From: JAVVRI01 sp036654795
GTDB lineage: Bacteria; Bacteroidota; Bacteroidia; Bacteroidales; Tannerellaceae
Length of the DNA stretch: 21,803 nt
Assembly (NCBI GenBank): GCA_036654795.1
Contig: JAVVRI010000027.1
Location: forward strand, 1-21,803
Reading direction: 5' to 3'
Part shown: positions 21,186-21,803 of the stretch, piece by piece
Layout: every line of letters starts with the position of its first letter
Numbering within the stretch: the first letter of the stretch is position 1
Translations under genes and position numbers: made by a program
The notes under the pieces: model-generated
What the model was told of the DNA's origin: nothing
The model's database searches: none
Seen by the model: the letters and a program-made list of their open reading frames with translations, nothing else

Positions 21186-21479
21186 TTAAATATTTTCAAC
21201 GTCTATTTTATCATATTCGGCATGAGTACCAATAAAACGAATCAAGACCGTTTTTATCGTGAATTTAACCACGACTATAAGCCTGTAGTTATTGTCTCTG
21301 ATGTTGAAAACGTAATGCTGGTTGCCTACATGGTCAACGCTGTTAAAAGTCTTCTTCATATCATCAAAGCAAGTCCATTCTGCCTGTTTTGTTTTTCGAT
21401 ACCATTCCTCAATGGCAATCTCAGCATCTTTGTTTGTGGCATTATATTCTGTTATCTTACTTTTTGCAATAACCCTCAT
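21186..21479 (-). CDS. higB: HigB-type toxin, RelE-like mRNA interferase
   Basis: 97 residues from ATG 21479. The frame is open 31 codons further, but the promoter lies inside that extension and the family begins at MRVIAKSKI. It has the HigB_toxin pattern: NATNKDAEIAIEEWYRKTKQ, WTCFDDMKKTFNSVDHV, HYVFNIRDNNYRLIVVV and FIGTHAEYDKID near the C-terminus. Toxins of this type cut mRNA on the ribosome. Length is normal and no disruption is visible, so the pair is probably intact. Toxin precedes antitoxin, as usual for HigBA. Confidence 0.9.
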   Translation of the reverse strand: MRVIAKSKITEYNATNKDAEIAIEEWYRKTKQAEWTCFDDMKKTFNSVDHVGNQHYVFNIRDNNYRLIVVVKFTIKTVLIRFIGTHAEYDKIDVENI

Positions 21480-21498
21480 CTCTATTTTTTTGTTTATG

Positions 21499-21529
21499 CA
21501 AAGATGGTGTTTTTGTATTGAACCGCAAA
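21499..21529 (-). promoter_or_regulatory. Promoter of the higBA operon
   Basis: On the minus strand TTTG (plus 21526-21529) is followed 19 nt later by CATCTTTG (plus 21499-21506), one mismatch from TAnnTTTG. Both Bacteroides elements are at the normal spacing, and the leader to ATG 21479 is about 13 nt. It is the most complete promoter in the window. Confidence 0.6.
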
Positions 21530-21566
21530 ACATTGTTTTATATTTCAATATCACCAAAGCAAGAAG

Positions 21567-21640
21567 ATACACAACGAGGTGTCTTGAATGATATTAAATC
21601 GAATATCTTTTTTAATCAGAACGGTTGTGTATGATATTAA
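21567..21640. repeat. Interleaved repeats upstream of higB
   Basis: ATACACAAC (21567-21575) and GTTGTGTAT (21624-21632) form a 9-bp inverted repeat. ATGATATTAA occurs twice directly, at 21588-21597 and 21631-21640. The repeats lie upstream of the higB -33 element, where an antitoxin operator might be, but no binding site is established. Confidence 0.35.
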
Positions 21641-21645
21641 TATTC

Positions 21646-21697
21646 CACGTTTCACACCTCTATCTATTTGTCACTCTGTTAGTTCGTGTGAAACGTG
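21646..21697 (-). terminator. Inverted repeat after the right-edge gene
   Basis: Perfect 12-bp arms CACGTTTCACAC (21646-21657) and GTGTGAAACGTG (21686-21697) with a 28-nt loop. It begins about 10 nt beyond the stop of the minus-strand gene at 21708. It could end that transcript or form a protein-binding site; the long loop and lack of a T-run make termination uncertain. Confidence 0.4.
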
Positions 21698-21707
21698 TAA
21701 TTTCTGA

Positions 21708-21803
21708 TCAACTATTTTCTTTTCCGTAATATCCTGCTGCTGCTTCATATATCGGGGCACGCTTAAAGCCAATATTACACAATTTATGCTGGTCTAAAAG
21801 TTC
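21708..21803 (-). CDS. C-terminal end of an unidentified protein, cut by the window edge
   Basis: The last 31 codons on the minus strand are open from the window edge to TGA at 21708, ending IGFKRAPIYEAAAGYYGKEN. The residue mix and the KRAPIYEAAAGYYGK helix-like tail look like real protein, and the hairpin just after the stop fits a gene end. The family was not recognised. It cannot be extended in this window. Confidence 0.45.
   Translation of the reverse strand, partial: ELLDQHKLCNIGFKRAPIYEAAAGYYGKENS

Noticed and set aside
21480..21572. Longer 128-residue version of HigB
   Set aside because: The promoter elements lie inside the extension and the family's usual start is the internal MRVIAK.

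Overview
The window looks like chromosomal DNA of an anaerobic gut-type Bacteroidota, probably order Bacteroidales and Parabacteroides/Bacteroides-like. Three things suggest this: most starts lack a Shine-Dalgarno sequence and follow A-rich leaders; many 5' regions carry the Bacteroides -7 element TAnnTTTG; and the protein set fits (pyruvate phosphate dikinase, lipoprotein M3 peptidase, MltF-like lipoprotein, RlmD, AraC regulators). The genus is an inference. No rRNA, tRNA, insertion sequence or CRISPR array was recognised.

Layout. Positions 1-503 hold the leader of a leftward gene lying off the window, two short remnant-like ORFs and a 22-nt-pitch repeat. Positions 504-4768 (minus) are a two-gene operon for exported proteins: a 1107-residue beta-propeller / hydrazine-synthase-like / two-heme-motif / SUMF1-type protein, and a small propeller protein. 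Positions 5120-6919 (plus) are two AraC-family regulators in tandem. Positions 7012-8385 (minus) encode an M24B aminopeptidase P. Positions 8652-12405 (plus) are a tight six-gene operon: DRTGG protein, RsbW-type ATPase, [FeFe]-hydrogenase-like iron-sulfur protein, second DRTGG protein, PHP phosphoesterase, histidine-kinase-type ATPase. Positions 12505-14625 (plus) encode a Dcp-type M3 lipoprotein peptidase. Positions 14862-17800 (minus) are rlmD followed by an MltF-like transglycosylase. Positions 17989-20709 (plus) are ppdK. Positions 20816-21479 (minus) are a HigB-HigA toxin-antitoxin pair, and the C-terminus of another minus-strand gene runs off the right edge.

The most interesting system is the 8652-12405 operon. 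Its central protein keeps all four H-cluster cysteine ligands but has Phe where catalytic hydrogenases have the proton-relay Cys, and it carries an extra C-terminal [4Fe-4S] module. It is packed with two GHKL ATPases, two DRTGG proteins and a PHP phosphatase, with no catalytic hydrogenase, response regulator or DNA-binding protein beside it. This looks like a redox or H2 sensing and phospho-signalling module whose output is not visible here.

The second notable signal is non-coding. Several intergenic regions hold ladders of short palindromes at a fixed 22-23 nt pitch. The pitch is conserved but the core sequence differs between sites, and changes even within one site. An 18-bp inverted repeat of a different, 7-nt-pitch AATTG-type repeat brackets the start of the MltF-like gene and encodes part of its signal peptide.
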